Source of the DNA: Nitrososphaerota archaeon
Lineage (GTDB): Archaea > Thermoproteota > Nitrososphaeria > Nitrososphaerales > Gagatemarchaeaceae
DNA: 5,053 bases
Direction: 5' to 3'
NCBI GenBank assembly: GCA_005877225.1
Contig: VBPK01000188.1
Location: 1-5,053 of the forward strand
Made by a program: the position numbers and the translations under genes. This document shows, one piece after another, positions 4,085-5,053 of the stretch (position 1 is its first letter; the number at the start of each line of letters is the position of its first letter). The notes under the pieces are model-generated. The model was not told the origin of the DNA. It saw only the letters and a list, made by a program, of their open reading frames with translations, and searched no databases.

Positions 4085-4981
4085 TTATGGCCATTTGAGT
4101 CGTTTTTGCGTCTTAGAGTGCGTCCAGGCGTCTTGATCGGCTTGGAGTTCCGCTTTGAGCATCTCGTACCAAGGAAACACAATTTCGTCCCAACCTGGCT
4201 CCAAAACATGATCGGAGGCGTGGAGGCCTCTCGTCGATGTCAAGAACATCTCGGCAGATTCGTCCACAACGCTCTGATAGACGTGGAGTTCGACATACTC
4301 GGAGCCATGCGTGCAAACCCACTGGCTTTCTTTTGGGTCCTTAATCTTTCCCGTCAGTTTCATATGGTCCCGTGTCTTCTCGTGTCCTTCCAAGACAGAA
4401 TCGATGTCCCGGGCGACTTTCTCAGGCGTTATCGTGCCGAGCCGCTCGAGCAGCTCCCCCGCAATGGTGTGCACACTTTCATCGAACTTCTCCTGACTGA
4501 CCATCCTAAGACTGGGCATGAGCACGACCTCCTTCGACGAGAAGTACTTTGACAGTTCCTTTCCAACACCTCCTTGCTCGATTTCTTGCTTCAACGGAAT
4601 CGTGAGATACTTACTGTGAAAATCAGAGATGTTAGCGGCCGCTTCCTCTTTCGTGAAGAGAAGCTTCCCTTGTCCCGGTGGAAGTTGAGATTCCAGTCCC
4701 CTCAGTCTCTGGAGGTTAGGGATTCCCGCGCTTCCGAGCGTCTTCTGGAAGAGATAGTAGAGTGAAGGCCGGCACTCGGGGTGCATTCTCCAAGACCTGA
4801 TATAGCTGCAGAACAGCCTTTCCCGAAGCGTGATAGAATTCAGCCCGATCGAAAAGAGTTCTCTTCGGTCTGCTTCATCAAAGGTGGTGTTCTCGTCAAA
4901 ATCTATTCCTCCCTCTCTGAAGTACCGGATGAGAAAGGGATCGTAGGCCGGATTGTACCTTTTGACGAACCAGTATCTCAT
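4085..4981 (-). CDS. Unrecognised 298-aa protein
   Basis: I do not recognise this family. The protein is soluble-looking, with no signal peptide or membrane segment, and rich in charged and aromatic residues. The N-terminal part (1-80) is aromatic and arginine-rich (RYWFVKRYNPAYDPFLIRYF, later RLFCSYIRSW). Residues 110-215 look mostly helical with many Glu/Lys. The C-terminal part has WVCTHGSEYVELHVYQSVVD (221-240) and GWDEIVFPWYEMLKAELQAD (263-282), with C223, H225 and H233 as possible ligand residues. The start ATG at 4981 overlaps the stop of the preceding gene as ATGA, and it stops with TAA 12 nt from the tRNA-Glu 3' end, pointing towards it. Six sampled 60-base lines average about 51% GC, against about 59% for lines sampled from the rest of the window. 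Open over almost 900 nt with no shift, it is probably a real gene of accessory type. Confidence 0.72.
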   Translation of the reverse strand: MRYWFVKRYNPAYDPFLIRYFREGGIDFDENTTFDEADRRELFSIGLNSITLRERLFCSYIRSWRMHPECRPSLYYLFQKTLGSAGIPNLQRLRGLESQLPPGQGKLLFTKEEAAANISDFHSKYLTIPLKQEIEQGGVGKELSKYFSSKEVVLMPSLRMVSQEKFDESVHTIAGELLERLGTITPEKVARDIDSVLEGHEKTRDHMKLTGKIKDPKESQWVCTHGSEYVELHVYQSVVDESAEMFLTSTRGLHASDHVLEPGWDEIVFPWYEMLKAELQADQDAWTHSKTQKRLKWP

Positions 4982-5053
4982 GGCAGCATCACTGGGGACT
5001 GTACCTCCAGCACAATCGTCTTGATAACACCATCGCTGTCAATGTAGCTAAGT
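4978..5053 (-). CDS. C-terminal end of an unknown gene entering from the right edge
   Basis: On the minus strand a frame is open from the window edge to TGA at 4980-4978, giving about 24 residues that end VLEVQSPVMLP. The stop overlaps the ATG of the 298-aa gene (ATGA, 4981-4978), the same coupling seen between the serK-like and carrier genes. The fragment is too short to classify. A GGAGGT at 5008-5003 lies inside it, 21 nt before the next start, which is too far for a standard ribosome site. That favours re-initiation after this gene's stop. The call depends on this frame staying open beyond the window. Confidence 0.5.
   Translation of the reverse strand, partial: LSYIDSDGVIKTIVLEVQSPVMLP

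Noticed and set aside
4106..4552. 148-aa plus-strand open frame opposite the 298-aa gene
   Set aside because: The minus-strand frame is twice as long and is joined to the preceding gene by an ATGA overlap. The plus-strand frame has no supporting start context and no family pattern. Since neither protein is recognised, this is less certain than the other shadows.
4978..4992. A tiny leader peptide (GTG ATG CTG CCA TGA) before the 298-aa gene with GGAGGT upstream
   Set aside because: The same frame stays open to the right edge of the window, so this is better explained as the end of an upstream coding gene overlapping the next start.
4053..5053. Attachment-site duplication of the tRNA-Glu 3' end
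   Set aside because: No second copy of the TTCAAATCCCGTCCGGGGC segment was found by eye between the tRNA and the right edge. If present, it lies outside the window.
1..5053. CRISPR arrays, insertion sequences or tandem repeats
   Set aside because: No regularly spaced repeats, transposase motifs or terminal inverted repeats were seen on either strand.

Overview
The window looks archaeal. It has an eukaryote/archaea-type ribosomal protein (S17e), a KEOPS subunit (Cgi121), an archaeal histone, a tRNA gene with a 15-nt intron that fits an archaeal bulge-helix-bulge, AT-rich TATA-like boxes about 26 nt upstream of expected transcript starts, and frequent TTG starts. Most of the window is near 59% GC on hand-counted lines. 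The gene mix fits the TACK group (for example Nitrososphaeria/Thaumarchaeota or a relative), but that placement is an inference and no marker here proves it.

Left part, plus strand (1-920): the 3' part of a YrdC-type threonylcarbamoyl-AMP synthase gene, which makes the activated precursor for tRNA t6A37. It is followed by a THUMP-domain protein resembling Tan1, the RNA-binding factor for tRNA ac4C.

Centre, minus strand (3471 down to 937): a compact five-gene cluster read tatD, rps17e, serK-like, a MoaD/ThiS/Urm1-like carrier ending in HGG, then cgi121. Gaps are 8, 4, -4 (ATGA overlap) and 10 nt, so this is very likely one operon. A TATA-like box at 3493-3500 would start transcripts almost exactly at the tatD TTG codon. 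The serK-like gene probably makes O-phosphoserine for cysteine synthesis. The carrier translationally coupled to it could deliver sulfur, either to cysteine (as CysO does with phosphoserine-dependent CysM in mycobacteria) or to tRNA (as Urm1 does). The operon meets the THUMP gene tail to tail with 16 nt between the stop codons.

Right part: divergently from tatD, on the plus strand, lie a single histone-fold gene with its own TATA box and then an intron-containing tRNA-Glu(CTC). Immediately after the tRNA 3' end, an unrecognised 298-aa gene runs towards it on the minus strand. It has lower GC (about 51% on sampled lines) and overlaps by ATGA the tail of another gene that enters from the right edge. 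This last block may be an acquired or accessory segment.

Four genes or gene pieces concern tRNA directly: the YrdC protein and Cgi121 (t6A), the THUMP protein (probably ac4C), and tRNA-Glu itself. The HGG carrier may be a fifth. No transposon, CRISPR array or duplicated att-like repeat is visible.
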